In this document: positions 1 through 7,311 of the stretch, piece after piece
Numbering within the stretch: the first letter of the stretch is position 1
How the letters are laid out: each line of letters opens with the position of its first letter
NCBI GenBank assembly: GCA_025399215.1
Contig: MU621529.1
Location: 1-11,845 of the forward strand
Length of the DNA: 11,845 nt
Reading direction: 5' to 3'
DNA from: Globomyces pollinis-pini
Taxonomy: Eukaryota; Chytridiomycota; Chytridiomycetes; Rhizophydiales; Globomycetaceae
Translations under genes and position numbers: made by a program
The notes under the pieces: generated by a model
Databases searched by the model: none
The model's input: only the letters and a program-made list of their open reading frames with translations
Told to the model about the DNA's origin: nothing

Positions 1-50
1 CGTGTCGATTTGACCAAAGCATATTAAATTTCTATTTCATATTTCTATAG

Positions 51-115
51 TTGGCATGTGTGACAACCATTTCCATGAATGGCACCAATGTCTCGATCGT
101 ATTCATCTGATTTGA
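51..115 (+). other. Possible exon fragment with a CX9C motif
   Basis: After a TATAG acceptor-like site at 46-50, a short open frame encodes MCDNHFHEWHQCLDRIHLI and ends at the TGA at 113-115. It has two cysteines separated by nine residues, the spacing of CX9C proteins of the mitochondrial intermembrane space, and it is rich in His and Trp. A potential 29-nt intron (98 or 99 to 128) follows the codon for Leu-Asp. Only one CX9C half is visible, so family membership is a guess; this may equally be chance. If real, it is the 3' end of a gene entering from the left edge. Confidence 0.18.
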
Positions 116-135
116 ATTGATTTATAGATATTTAA

Positions 136-285
136 TTGCCAAGTAATTCTGATTCTTTTCAAACTGAAGATGATGATTATGCCATTCCAGCTTCTCGTTT
201 TAGCCCCCAACAATCCGATTATGACTCACGTTTCCAACAAACAAAATTGATGTGTACTATACCGCACATAGTATACAACAAATGA
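136..285 (+). other. Possible terminal exon of an unidentified gene
   Basis: A 49-codon open frame without its own early start runs from just after an in-frame TAA to the TGA at 283-285. It encodes an acidic, Ser/Gln/Asp-rich segment (for example TEDDDYAIPASRF and QQSDYDSRFQQ) with coding-like composition. A CCAAG acceptor-like site at 138-142 could start it. No family is recognisable and I could not join it to an upstream exon in a consistent phase. It may be the disordered tail of a gene off the left edge, or a relic. Confidence 0.25.
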
Positions 286-292
286 TACACCA

Positions 293-585
293 GTGACTCT
301 AGGGGGTTTTTGGTTTGGGATTCGGCGAGGCCTTTTACTTGGGACTACAATCAATTACAGACGAACAATTATGGGTGAACAAAACACTTTAACTTGAATA
401 TACTGATTGGGGGAATGAAACACGCTCCGTGAAACTTTTGAAATACTGCTTCAGCCATTACACTTCAAAACTCTCACCTAGTGTATTTCGTTCTACGAGG
501 CTTTTAACTTTGGACAATAATCAATTACAATTTAACAGTTATGTTGTAGTTATTCATTGGGGTGAATCATATACGTGTTATGGAA
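293..585 (+). repeat. Diverged tandem duplication, period about 170 bp
   Basis: The block around 321-373 recurs at 491-543: by eye 41 of 53 positions agree without gaps, sharing CGAGGC, CTTTxGGAC and the run AATCAATTACA. Weaker similarity continues on the right (TTGGGGGAATGAA at 408-420 against TTGGGGTGAATCA at 558-570). In one shared frame the copies read SARPFTWDYNQLQ and STRLLTLDNNQLQ, so coding sequence may have been duplicated and then decayed; copy 1 hits a stop at once. The 62-codon open frame at 429-617 covers copy 2 but gives no family and I do not call it a gene. Confidence 0.5.
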
Positions 586-676
586 GGATGGTGGGTCTGT
601 CTGTAAAAATGACGTGAAGGCAAACGATGTTACAAGTTGACAAACATTATGGTTGGAATCCTAACAGTATATAATT

Positions 677-1087
677 ATGTTATTAGTAAGCAAGATTGAT
701 TGCCGAGAAAAATCCAAGTCATATCAGTACCAATCGGATGACTTGTACAAGATTAAAATTGCGATGTCCGAAGAAGTTGCAAACAAATTGGAGTACTTCA
801 CCAAAGGATGGTTTAAACATGAGTTGGAAGATGCAGCAAGAGATATCAAAGTAGACAGATTTTGGGTTTCATCGTGTTATGGTCTATTTTTGCCAATGCA
901 TATAAATGCATATAAATGCATATTATGCATTCATTCTCAAAGTTATAGCGAAAATAAACAAAAGGAACATGCATATACTTTTTATCCTTTTAGGTATTCA
1001 GATTCTAAAATGGAAGAATTTAACATATATCACATAGAATGGGGATCCATTCAGCTACATATCCCCATACTATATGATAAATGTTAA
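677..1087 (+). CDS. Hypothetical protein, 136 aa
   Basis: This intact open frame runs from ATG 677 to TAA 1085-1087 with credible codon usage (mostly A/T third positions). I do not recognise the family. The N-terminal half is charged and probably helical (SEEVANKLEYFTKGWF, then ELEDAARDIKVDRFW); the C-terminal half is rich in Tyr, His and Cys and ends in EFNIYHIEWGSIQLHI. No signal peptide or membrane segment is seen. The Trp-Gly near the C-terminus resembles translations of the duplicated blocks at 320-585, so it may be the surviving member of a local decayed family. A 10-bp tandem repeat at 896-925 lies inside it and encodes MHINAYKCIL. The start is uncertain: an AT-rich TATATAATT sits immediately upstream, so an upstream exon is possible. 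Confidence 0.42.
   Translation: MLLVSKIDCREKSKSYQYQSDDLYKIKIAMSEEVANKLEYFTKGWFKHELEDAARDIKVDRFWVSSCYGLFLPMHINAYKCILCIHSQSYSENKQKEHAYTFYPFRYSDSKMEEFNIYHIEWGSIQLHIPILYDKC
896..931 (+). repeat. Short tandem repeat, 10-bp unit ATGCATATAA
   Basis: There are two perfect units (896-905, 906-915), a third with one change (916-925) and a partial fourth. The repeat lies within the 677-1087 frame. Three 10-bp units keep the reading frame, whereas gain or loss of one unit would shift it. Confidence 0.75.
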
Positions 1088-1595
1088 ATTTCTCGGAGGA
1101 TTAATAAATTAATGGGTTGAATGGGTTTTGTATTCCTAGTTTATGAAACTTTCACAGTTGGTTCTTATGAAGATAACTTAGTTGTATGTGTTAAAGTAAA
1201 GAGTCCAAGACTTCAAATGACGGAAATAACAGGTAGGGTTGTAAAGTAGGTTGGAATAATTTTTGAGGGAAATAAAAAAAGTAGGGTCGAATAACTAGGG
1301 TTGAATAGTTAAACCCTTAAATTAATATTTGGATAGAATTCTACATACTTTTTTAGTAAACCATTTAAACCATCTACTAATAGCTTTGAGTTTTGTCAGT
1401 TAATAAACAAATTTCTCGCAATAACATATTGAAATCAGAATCGAATGGACTGCTACATGACCACTGTCTTTCAAGTGAAGTTAAGTTGTAGAATCAAATG
1501 CTTGGATTTTATTCTAAATTTAAAACAATAACTGGAAAAGATCATTCAACTGTATACAAATATTTAAAAAGAAAGAGGAAAACGTCATGAAGAAT
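1088..1595. other. Intergenic spacer with degenerate TAGGGTTGAAT-like repeats
   Basis: There is no credible open frame on either strand. The notable content is a cluster at 1232-1308 of four degenerate units: GGTAGGGTTGTAA, AGTAGGTTGGAATAA, AGTAGGGTCGAATAAC and TAGGGTTGAATAG. A related GGGTTGAATGGG lies at 1114-1125. The units are irregularly spaced and imperfect, so this is not a telomeric array. The right part should hold the 3' UTR of the minus-strand Sel1 gene. Confidence 0.45.
1508..1513 (-). promoter_or_regulatory. Candidate polyadenylation signal AATAAA for the Sel1 gene
   Basis: TTTATT on the plus strand reads AATAAA on the minus strand, about 83 nt downstream of the Sel1 gene stop. 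The hexamer is common in AT-rich DNA, so only its position supports it. Confidence 0.3.
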
Positions 1596-2423
1596 TTAGT
1601 TGGTCTTGGTAAGTCGTTCCAAGCGTTTGATTGAAGGTTTGTCCATCAGTTTCACACCACGTTCATACCAAAAAATAGCCAAATCTCGATCGTTTAACTC
1701 ATCTCCTTCATAGAGTATACCCAAATTGTAAGCCGAAGTGCCATTACCAAGTTTCCAAGCTTTCTCATATAGGTCCTTTGCATAATGGACATCTTTCTCC
1801 ACACCGAAACCCATTTCGTAACAGAATGCCAAATTGTTCAAAGCTGGATGATAGTCTTGATCGGCAGATTGCTCGTACCAGTAGATAGCCATATTTAAAT
1901 CAACGCTACATCCAATTCCATTGTGGTAACATTGAGCAAAATGGTTTTGACCAGGTGCATAATTATTTGCTGCACTCTCAGCAAATAATTGGAATGCTTT
2001 GGTATAATTCTTTTCTACGACGATTCCAAATTGGTATAGAAACCCAAGATGATTTTGAGCTGAAGGGCATAATTGGTCCACCGCTTGTTGGTAGAAGTCA
2101 ACAGCACGTTCCAGGTTTTGGGTTACTCCTAAGCCATGCTCCAACATAAACCCACACAAGCTCTGAGCTTCAGCATGATCGTTCACGGCGGCCATTTCAA
2201 GAAGGTTGAAAGCCAATGGTAAATCTTTCTCGAGACCATTTGTACCTTCATAGTACATCATACCGATTTTGTACAGCTCCAAAGGATCTTCTACTGACAG
2301 TTGACTGGATAGAATATGGATATCGATCATGTTTAAATTTGAATAGCATAAGTTTGGTAGGATGTTTTGCACCCATTGGTTGCATTTAGAAAGAGTCAGA
2401 TTATCACACTCGTAGTTGTCCAT
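1596..2423 (-). CDS. Sel1-like repeat (SLR) protein, 275 aa
   Basis: This is a single-exon gene encoding about six tandem Sel1-like repeats: roughly residues 48-83, 84-119, 120-155, 156-192, 193-228 and 229-264. Each shows the family signature of two short helices, with A-x-x-x-L/F-G-x-x-Y/M-E-x-G-x-G-V in the first and A-x-x-x-Y/F-x-x-A in the second (for example LCGFMLEHGLGV; LAFCYEMGFGVEKD; AIYWYEQSA). The N-terminal 45 residues are not repeat and are weakly hydrophobic. No signal peptide, membrane segment or C-terminal prenylation motif is visible, so it is probably a cytosolic or nuclear scaffold. SLR proteins act as adaptors (for example Hrd3/SEL1L in ERAD, Chs4/Skt5 for chitin synthase); nothing here assigns it to either. 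A TATA-like box lies 38-47 bp before the ATG. The repeat class is secure; the role is unknown. Confidence 0.9.
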   Translation of the reverse strand: MDNYECDNLTLSKCNQWVQNILPNLCYSNLNMIDIHILSSQLSVEDPLELYKIGMMYYEGTNGLEKDLPLAFNLLEMAAVNDHAEAQSLCGFMLEHGLGVTQNLERAVDFYQQAVDQLCPSAQNHLGFLYQFGIVVEKNYTKAFQLFAESAANNYAPGQNHFAQCYHNGIGCSVDLNMAIYWYEQSADQDYHPALNNLAFCYEMGFGVEKDVHYAKDLYEKAWKLGNGTSAYNLGILYEGDELNDRDLAIFWYERGVKLMDKPSIKRLERLTKTN

Positions 2424-2460
2424 TACAGTTTGAATTGGTGAAATCCAAGTGGGAATTCTC

Positions 2461-2470
2461 TCTTTTTATA
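2461..2470 (-). promoter_or_regulatory. TATA-like box of the Sel1-repeat gene
   Basis: The minus strand reads GGCTATAAAAAGAGAG here, a good TATAAAAA-type element 38 bp or more upstream of the ATG at 2423. That spacing would give a short 5' UTR. This is inferred from sequence only. Confidence 0.4.
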
Positions 2471-3303
2471 GCCATTTCCCATAAAAACCATGACGATTTC
2501 GATGCAAGTAATCGTGACCATCTCATGGTGATACAAACTTCCACGTTCGGGATCATCCAAAAGAGATTGTCTGCAAGGCAAAGAGCATGACACAGCCAGC
2601 AAAGAAGAACGTTCTGTTTGAAAGAAATGTCAATGTATTTGATATACTGAGTTAAGATTTAACCGTATTACTAAAGGTGTGTGAATTCAATTGGAGGGCA
2701 AGTGAAACTGAAACCACCCTTTTAGATAATCATAAACCCATACCCCGATTCACCAACCAACCTGAATGGAATATGGCTGTTATTTAAGACTAATGGTACT
2801 TCTAAATTAGGCATGTACAATACACAACACCCCTTTGGCCAATTGATTTATTGGCTTAATACAGTATTTCCTGAATAGCCTCGCAAACACTTCTTTCATA
2901 GCTGACCTCATACAAACTACTAATAAAGTCATATATCAACTTGAACCAAGTAGATATGAGCATGAAGCATGAAATCAGGTGTTCAAAATGGTGACATTCT
3001 GATGTTAATCTGTAATCAAATGATAAATACCATAAGATTATCTGGTGCTCATTGCACACCATATCTGTGTCGTATTTTCATGACTCATAATCAGCCTGCT
3101 CATAATTCATCCATTGATAAAGAATTGATATGATAAAGCCTTGATCAGTTTAGATAATCCGTATGAAATTATTTGGAAACTGGTAGAACAGAAACGTTCA
3201 TTGACCCTGAGAAATCTTTTACTGATTGGTAATACATGATATCGTTTTAAGGATACGTTAAACTAGGTATTTACCTCAATGCAAACAGTTATGCATTTAT
3301 CAC

Positions 3304-3324
3304 GCCAAGAGACTCTTTCTTGGC
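3304..3324. repeat. Perfect 7-bp inverted repeat (hairpin) upstream of PIG-M
   Basis: GCCAAGA (3304-3310) and TCTTGGC (3318-3324) pair perfectly across a 7-nt spacer, 121 bp before the PIG-M ATG. It could be a dyad binding site in the promoter or a chance hairpin. Confidence 0.4.
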
Positions 3325-3444
3325 AAGAGTAAGCTAGTTAAAGATCGTGCACGTTGAATCATCAGTATTGTAAATCAATTCTCGTAAATTGATACTACCT
3401 CTGTCCAGAATTCCATTTGAATTTGTGAAAATTTTCATAGTTTG

Positions 3445-4843
3445 ATGTCATTGAAATCACTGTTGATATTGGGAATTGGATTACGAATATCACTATTACT
3501 GTATGGGTATATCCAAGATATGCATCCAGTATTGAAATATACCGATATAGACTATGAAGTGTTCACAGATGGGGCAAGATTCATTGCTTTGGGACAGAGT
3601 CCTTACTATCGATCCACATATCGATATTCTCCTGTATTAGCTTGGCTACTAGTACCAAACTTGACTTGGAAACTATTTGGAAAGATTTTATTTGCAACTT
3701 CAGATATTGTGGTTGGATGTCTGCTATATTGGATATTGGAAATGAAAGGAATGACAACTAATAGGAGGTTTGGTTAATTTGTATTGATGTTAGGTACTGA
3801 TGAGTTGAATTAATAGTAGATGGAATTTCACGGCCCTTTGGATGTTAAACCCATTCGTTGCAGTATGCAATCAAAAAATTTATTTATAATAGGGAATATC
3901 AACGAGAGGAAACGCAGAATCTCTTGTATCATTATTGGTGATCTCATCGCTCTATTTGATGATGAAGAATCAATTAATTCTCAGTGCAGTTATTTATGGA
4001 GTATCTGTACATTTTAAAATCTATCCGATTATTTATTGCGTACCTATTTGGTTTGGAATTGATCACTTGATGGATTTCCCAAATTCAACAACATCTACTA
4101 GGTTCAAATTTGCTTTATTTTCCAAGCGACGAATAGTTTTCGGAATCATATCTGCTAGCGTCTTTATGGGGTTAAACTATCTCATGTATATAAAGTATAC
4201 AATTATTATGGATTGATTGTACTAGTTATGGAGATGAATTCTTGAATGAAACGTTTTTCTATCATATTACAAGAAAAGATGTATTGGAGATTTGGATACT
4301 CATTCTTTTAGCATCGACACAATTTTTCTCTATACTTTTATCATATGTATTTATCGACTGACACTTCAACAATTGGATCTTTATTGTCATTTGCACCACA
4401 ATTAACGTTGACTGTATTTTTAGGCGCTTTATTTAGTCATGACTTGCCATTTGCTTGGTTTCTACAAACGTTTGCGTTTGTGGCATTGAATAAAGTGTGT
4501 ACATCTCAGGTAACTCCGTTTTCTTTTATGATATTTTAGTATTTTATGGTTTAGAGATTATTCTTAACTTCTAGTGGTATTTGAATTTCTTGCCTTTAGT
4601 TTTACCTCAAACCACTTTGACGTCCAAATCATATAAATTGGGTATCATTCTCCTCATCTGCTGGATAGCGGGCCAAGTAAAGCAGTTTTATGTTAAAGTT
4701 AGGGATTATGGTTATATAATGCATTCCAGTTGGAGCATATGGGTCAGAATACATTCTTTAATCTATGGGTTGCAGGAATTGTTTTCTTTTTCAGTCAAAT
4801 TGCCATTATCTGTGGGTTTATACAAACGTATGTGAATGTCTAA
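3445..4843 (+). CDS. GPI14: GPI mannosyltransferase I catalytic subunit (PIG-M/Gpi14), 8 exons
   Basis: This is the ER multi-span enzyme that adds the first alpha-1,4-mannose from dolichol-phosphate-mannose to the GPI precursor. Exons by frame and motif: 3445-3767, 3820-3862, 3893-4194, 4226-4280, 4312-4509, 4540-4548, 4575-4676, 4703-4843; total 390 aa, against about 400-425 in the family. Diagnostic motifs in order: luminal DxD-type TDIDYEVFTDGARF (Asp34, Asp36), SPYYRSTYRYSPVLAWLL, WMLNPFV joined across an intron to ISTRGNAES, YGDEFLNETFFYHITRKD joined to HRHNFSLYFYHMYL, NKVCTSQ-YFM-WYL rebuilt across two introns, and GLWLYNAF...NTFFNLWVAG near the C-terminus. Introns are 52, 30, 31, 31, 30, 26 and 26 nt, all GT...TAG. 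Intron 3 could start at 4186 (40 nt) instead of 4195, and intron 2 at 3857 (36 nt). The preceding in-frame TTG at 3442 is not the start. The rest rests on strong family conservation. Confidence 0.93.
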
Positions 4844-5111
4844 AGTATCAAATAATATATTAATGATTGGATATCCTAACTGGTTTGAATCAACAGGTTG
4901 TTGTATGCTGTCTATATTTTTGTTGACTAAGAGGAGATCTAAATATGAACGCCATTTATTGAATGGGATGTCCAAGAACTTCAGAATTAATGATCCGCCA
5001 ACATAAAATCTAATTATACTGTTATTTTATTGAAACATATCAAATATTAAACCTTAAGAATCTTTCTGGAAAAGAAACTCACTCTAGACGGTTATGGCAT
5101 TATTTACCAAA

Positions 5112-5652
5112 TCTTCCTGATTCATTTTAAGAATTATCCAACAGGAATTCGGTTCATTTAATGGCTATTGTTTGTCCTGCTGTAAATCATCCAACATGTA
5201 CAGTATATGCCTTGCGAACAACATCTGGATGATCCAAGTTTTGCTTTGATCTACCAAAGAAAAGTGCATCGATTTTACAAAAAACGGGATTATTGCAGCA
5301 TCTTAAAATGATTCGAGTGGCTACTGTATATGTCGTACCTGCATCAATGGTTTTCGATGCTTTGGTAGCGTCACGTTTGAAAGCCAAAAATACCTGAAAC
5401 AGGTAACGATAGCTGTGTACCTCTCTGTTCAAGAGAACTATGTCTGCTCGGCCTGTAATGCACTTTGGAAGAATTTGATAAAATTCAAGTATCATTGTAA
5501 CTTGGCTACACTTTTCTTTTGTAGCAAAACTGGTATCGTGCATCAAGTTGTTGTTTGCAAGGACATACATTGTAAATGTTCGATGGTTTACAACAGGGCC
5601 ATTAAATGAACCCGATTCCTGCTGGATAATTCTTCAAATGGATCAGGAAGAG
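5112..5652. repeat. Long, decayed inverted repeat (about 540 bp end to end)
   Basis: The outer 55 bp of the two arms (about 5111-5165 and 5598-5652, the latter inverted) agree at about 49 of 55 positions by eye, including AAGAATTATCCA, CAGGAAT and GGTTCATTTAATGGC. Similarity continues inwards at a lower level (CTGCTGTAAATCATCC against CTGTTGTAAACCATCG; CCTTGCGAACAACA against CCTTGCAAACAACA; AGTTTTGCT; AAAGAAAAGTG) to roughly 5320 and 5440. The central 100 bp are not clearly related, and near the centre is the small hairpin ACCTGAAACAGGT (5392-5404). It could be two copies of a dispersed repeat in head-to-head insertion, or a non-autonomous DNA element with long terminal inverted repeats. I could not find a clear target-site duplication. 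Confidence 0.72.
5207..5320 (+). pseudogene. Relic of a C2H2-like zinc-finger coding segment (left arm)
   Basis: Read from 5207, the arm gives EQHLDDPSF, then YQRKVHRFYKKRDYCS, and after a one-base slip near 5297 HLKMIRV. The spacing resembles the D-P-x-F-x-C-x-x-C-x(n)-K-x-x-Y-x-x-H-L-x-x-x-H pattern of fungal C2H2 fingers, but the first cysteine pair and the final histidine are missing and the frame is broken. The inverted right arm (about 5450-5570, minus strand) has the matching stretch EFYQILPKC in place of DYCSHLKMI, with its own frame break. The zinc-finger origin is an inference from pattern only. Confidence 0.35.
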
Positions 5653-5820
5653 GTTGAGGTAAAAAATTGTCAGATGTAAATAATTAAACTACATACAAAA
5701 CCTTAAAAGTTAGGGGCTTGGTTTTATATTCAGGTGTCAAGTATCAAACGTCAGTCAAATAGTCCTTGAATGTACAGACTGTCCAAGAAACAATGTAACT
5801 AGCAAACTCTATGGATTGGT

Positions 5821-5838
5821 CAATTACAGATGTAATTG
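5821..5838. repeat. 18-bp palindrome CAATTACA-GA-TGTAATTG
   Basis: Two perfect 8-bp inverted halves are separated by 2 bp. This could be a binding site for a dimeric factor or a small cruciform. It does not sit clearly at the promoter of any secure gene. Confidence 0.6.
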
Positions 5839-6191
5839 CACCTTCGATAGTCTGTCTTGAGGAATCAAAATCATGTCACAAAGCCCAAATCTGGTTAAAA
5901 TAGGTGCTTAAAATTAAATGCATTAGTTAATAGTAATATCATCTAGGGTAAAAAGAAAACTCAATGGTTTGTTAGTGAAGTGGTTGTTATCACGGCAGAC
6001 AGTCTCGAATACGAATCTTGGATATACCATTTGTTATCATCTGTTTTGTTGGCCCTAATCTCCATATTTCTTTGGACAGACCGTTGGTCTCTGTGACAAA
6101 GGCTAAAGGAAGTAGCAAGGAATTGAAACTTTTGGTAACCAGCAACAATTTATATTTGTTTTGAATATCATATCAGACGTGTTCTAAAATG

Positions 6192-6222
6192 CATTGTCTT
6201 TTGGTCTTGTGTGAAGACAATG
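6192..6222. repeat. Perfect 9-bp inverted repeat upstream of the 7TM gene
   Basis: CATTGTCTT (6192-6200) and AAGACAATG (6214-6222) pair perfectly with a 13-nt spacer. It lies 55-85 bp upstream of the chosen 7TM start, in the probable promoter or 5' UTR. The right half contains the alternative in-frame ATG at 6220, which a hairpin in the mRNA would bury. Confidence 0.55.
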
Positions 6223-6276
6223 TTCATTATTGACAAACGTGATTCAATACAGTGTTTTCTTTATATTTTTATAAAC

Positions 6277-7215
6277 ATGCTACAAATAGCTACACCAAAA
6301 TACAAAGATCCACTTGATTATTTTGCAATTGTATGCGCTGGTATCAATTTTGCTATCAGTCTGACAAGCTTTTTGATGGTAATCACCAATTACATCAAGA
6401 TTACACAAACTCACACCAGAAAATTCATGATAATATTAACAATTGTGTATTTGATCTGGCAAATTGTGGCATTCCCCAGCTATTTCTTTGGTGGGACATT
6501 GTACATGACTGCAACTTCTGCAACAATTGGATTGGTTGTAACTTTATTAACAGTCTTGGGACAAATGGAAATCTTCAAGGCAGTTTGTTTTATTCATAAA
6601 ACTAAAAAGAGAATGATATATTTACAATATTGTGTCATCGGATTGTTTGGAATAGCTCTAATTGGACAAATTATTCAGTTCTTTTATATAGCAGATGGAA
6701 TTCCACAATGGGCAACTACAGTAAGAATTAATATTTATTGACACTTTACCAGTTGCAAGCATTTACTTACATAGGGTTTATGATCCCAAATGTGATTTAT
6801 GAAAACATTCATTGTGTGTTTGTAACTTATCGATTATACACGATTGCAAAATCTTACTTTGCAGTATCAGATTTGAATCCCGAAGTATGGAAGTCACAAT
6901 ATCAAGCCTATAAGAAGCTTTTTATATTAGTTGGAGCTACATTATTGTTTACTTGGATAGGATTAACATTATGGTTAAGTTCTTATTATCAAGAACAATA
7001 TTTAACATTTCCTAATTTATATGTTAGTAGTTTACATGTAGGATTATTTCATGTTAACTTTGGTAAAATTAATTATTTAATTAATTATTATAATAGTTGT
7101 ATTAATATTTGGACAAATGACTAAAGTACCATTAGAACGACACATTAACAAAGTGAATAAGAGTGGTAATACTCAAGATGGTGAACAAAAGACAAATCAT
7201 AAATCTATTGAATAA
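6277..7215 (+). CDS. Seven-transmembrane protein, possible GPCR-like receptor, 3 exons
   Basis: Exons 6277-6720, 6753-7062 and 7097-7215 give 290 aa. The introns are 32 nt (GTAAGA...CCAG, phase 0) and 34 nt (GTAAAA...ATAG, phase 1). The second intron restores an uninterrupted last helix, NFVVLIFGQM, where the unspliced frame would run into a run of Asn, Ile and Tyr. Hydrophobic segments lie at about 15-40, 49-71, 78-106, 116-138, 150-178, 203-224 and 237-258, with a short N-terminus and a polar, Lys/Asn-rich tail of about 32 residues. Basic residues in loops after TM1, TM3 and TM5 fit an N-out, C-in topology. The helix count suggests a receptor, but no DRY, NPxxY or other class motif is clear, so the family is unassigned. 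The start is chosen just before TM1 (A at -3); ATG 6220 is in frame and would add 19 residues. Confidence 0.75.
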
Positions 7216-7240
7216 AAACTTCAAATCTATTAAATAAAAA
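7201..7240 (+). repeat. 22-bp-period direct duplication at the 7TM stop codon
   Basis: AAATCTATTGAATAAAAA (7201-7218) and AAATCTATTAAATAAAAA (7223-7240) differ at one base. The first copy contains the stop codon TAA (7213-7215) inside an AATAAA. The second supplies another AATAAA at 7233-7238, a likely polyadenylation signal for the 7TM gene. Confidence 0.7.
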
Positions 7241-7311
7241 GTTAAAGAAATCATGAATTAATTAAAAGTGTTTGTTAGGGTTACTTTGGGTTTTCTGACT
7301 ATTTTTTCTAC

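Larger units (their letters stand above)
2424..3444. other. Intergenic region without a convincing gene
   Basis: This 1 kb spacer separates the divergent Sel1 and PIG-M genes, so both promoters should lie within it. The longest open frame is 68 codons on the minus strand (2856-3062), with no recognisable motif. Visible short structures are a 10-bp palindrome AGAACGTTCT at 2606-2615, a hairpin at 3304-3324, and a 12-bp palindrome TGAAAATTTTCA at 3426-3437 just before the PIG-M start codon. I saw no tRNA-like cloverleaf. Confidence 0.5.
5653..6276. other. Intergenic region with palindromes and a doubtful small reading frame
   Basis: There is no secure gene. The region holds the palindrome at 5821-5838, an inverted pair ACAGACT (5774-5780) and AGTCTGT (5849-5855), and the hairpin at 6192-6222. 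One weak coding candidate joins ATG 5873 to an open frame at 5947-6096 through a 53-nt GT-TAG intron. Its 57-aa product would have one membrane-like stretch (WIYHLLSSVLLALISIFLW). It has no family signature and may be a relic. Confidence 0.4.

Noticed and set aside
1232..1308. TAGGGTTGAAT-like units as an internal telomeric or CRISPR-like array
   Set aside because: The units are too few, imperfect and irregularly spaced; they lack uniform spacers or a telomeric period.
2606..2615. Palindrome AGAACGTTCT as a heat shock element upstream of the Sel1 gene
   Set aside because: It contains only two inverted GAA units; no third correctly phased unit follows (the next GAA is out of the 5-bp register). 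Functional elements normally need three.
2856..3062. 68-codon minus-strand open frame in the large spacer
   Set aside because: No recognisable motif, no supporting context, and a length expected by chance in a 1 kb spacer.
4510..4574. A single 65-nt intron in PIG-M instead of two mini-introns plus a microexon
   Set aside because: It keeps the frame but deletes Tyr-Phe-Met from the strongly conserved SQYFxWYL motif, so the microexon model is preferred.
5187..5570. 127-codon minus-strand open frame
   Set aside because: It runs across both arms and the unique centre of the inverted repeat, and the matching stretches in the two arms fall in different frames. It looks like a chance opening in relic sequence.
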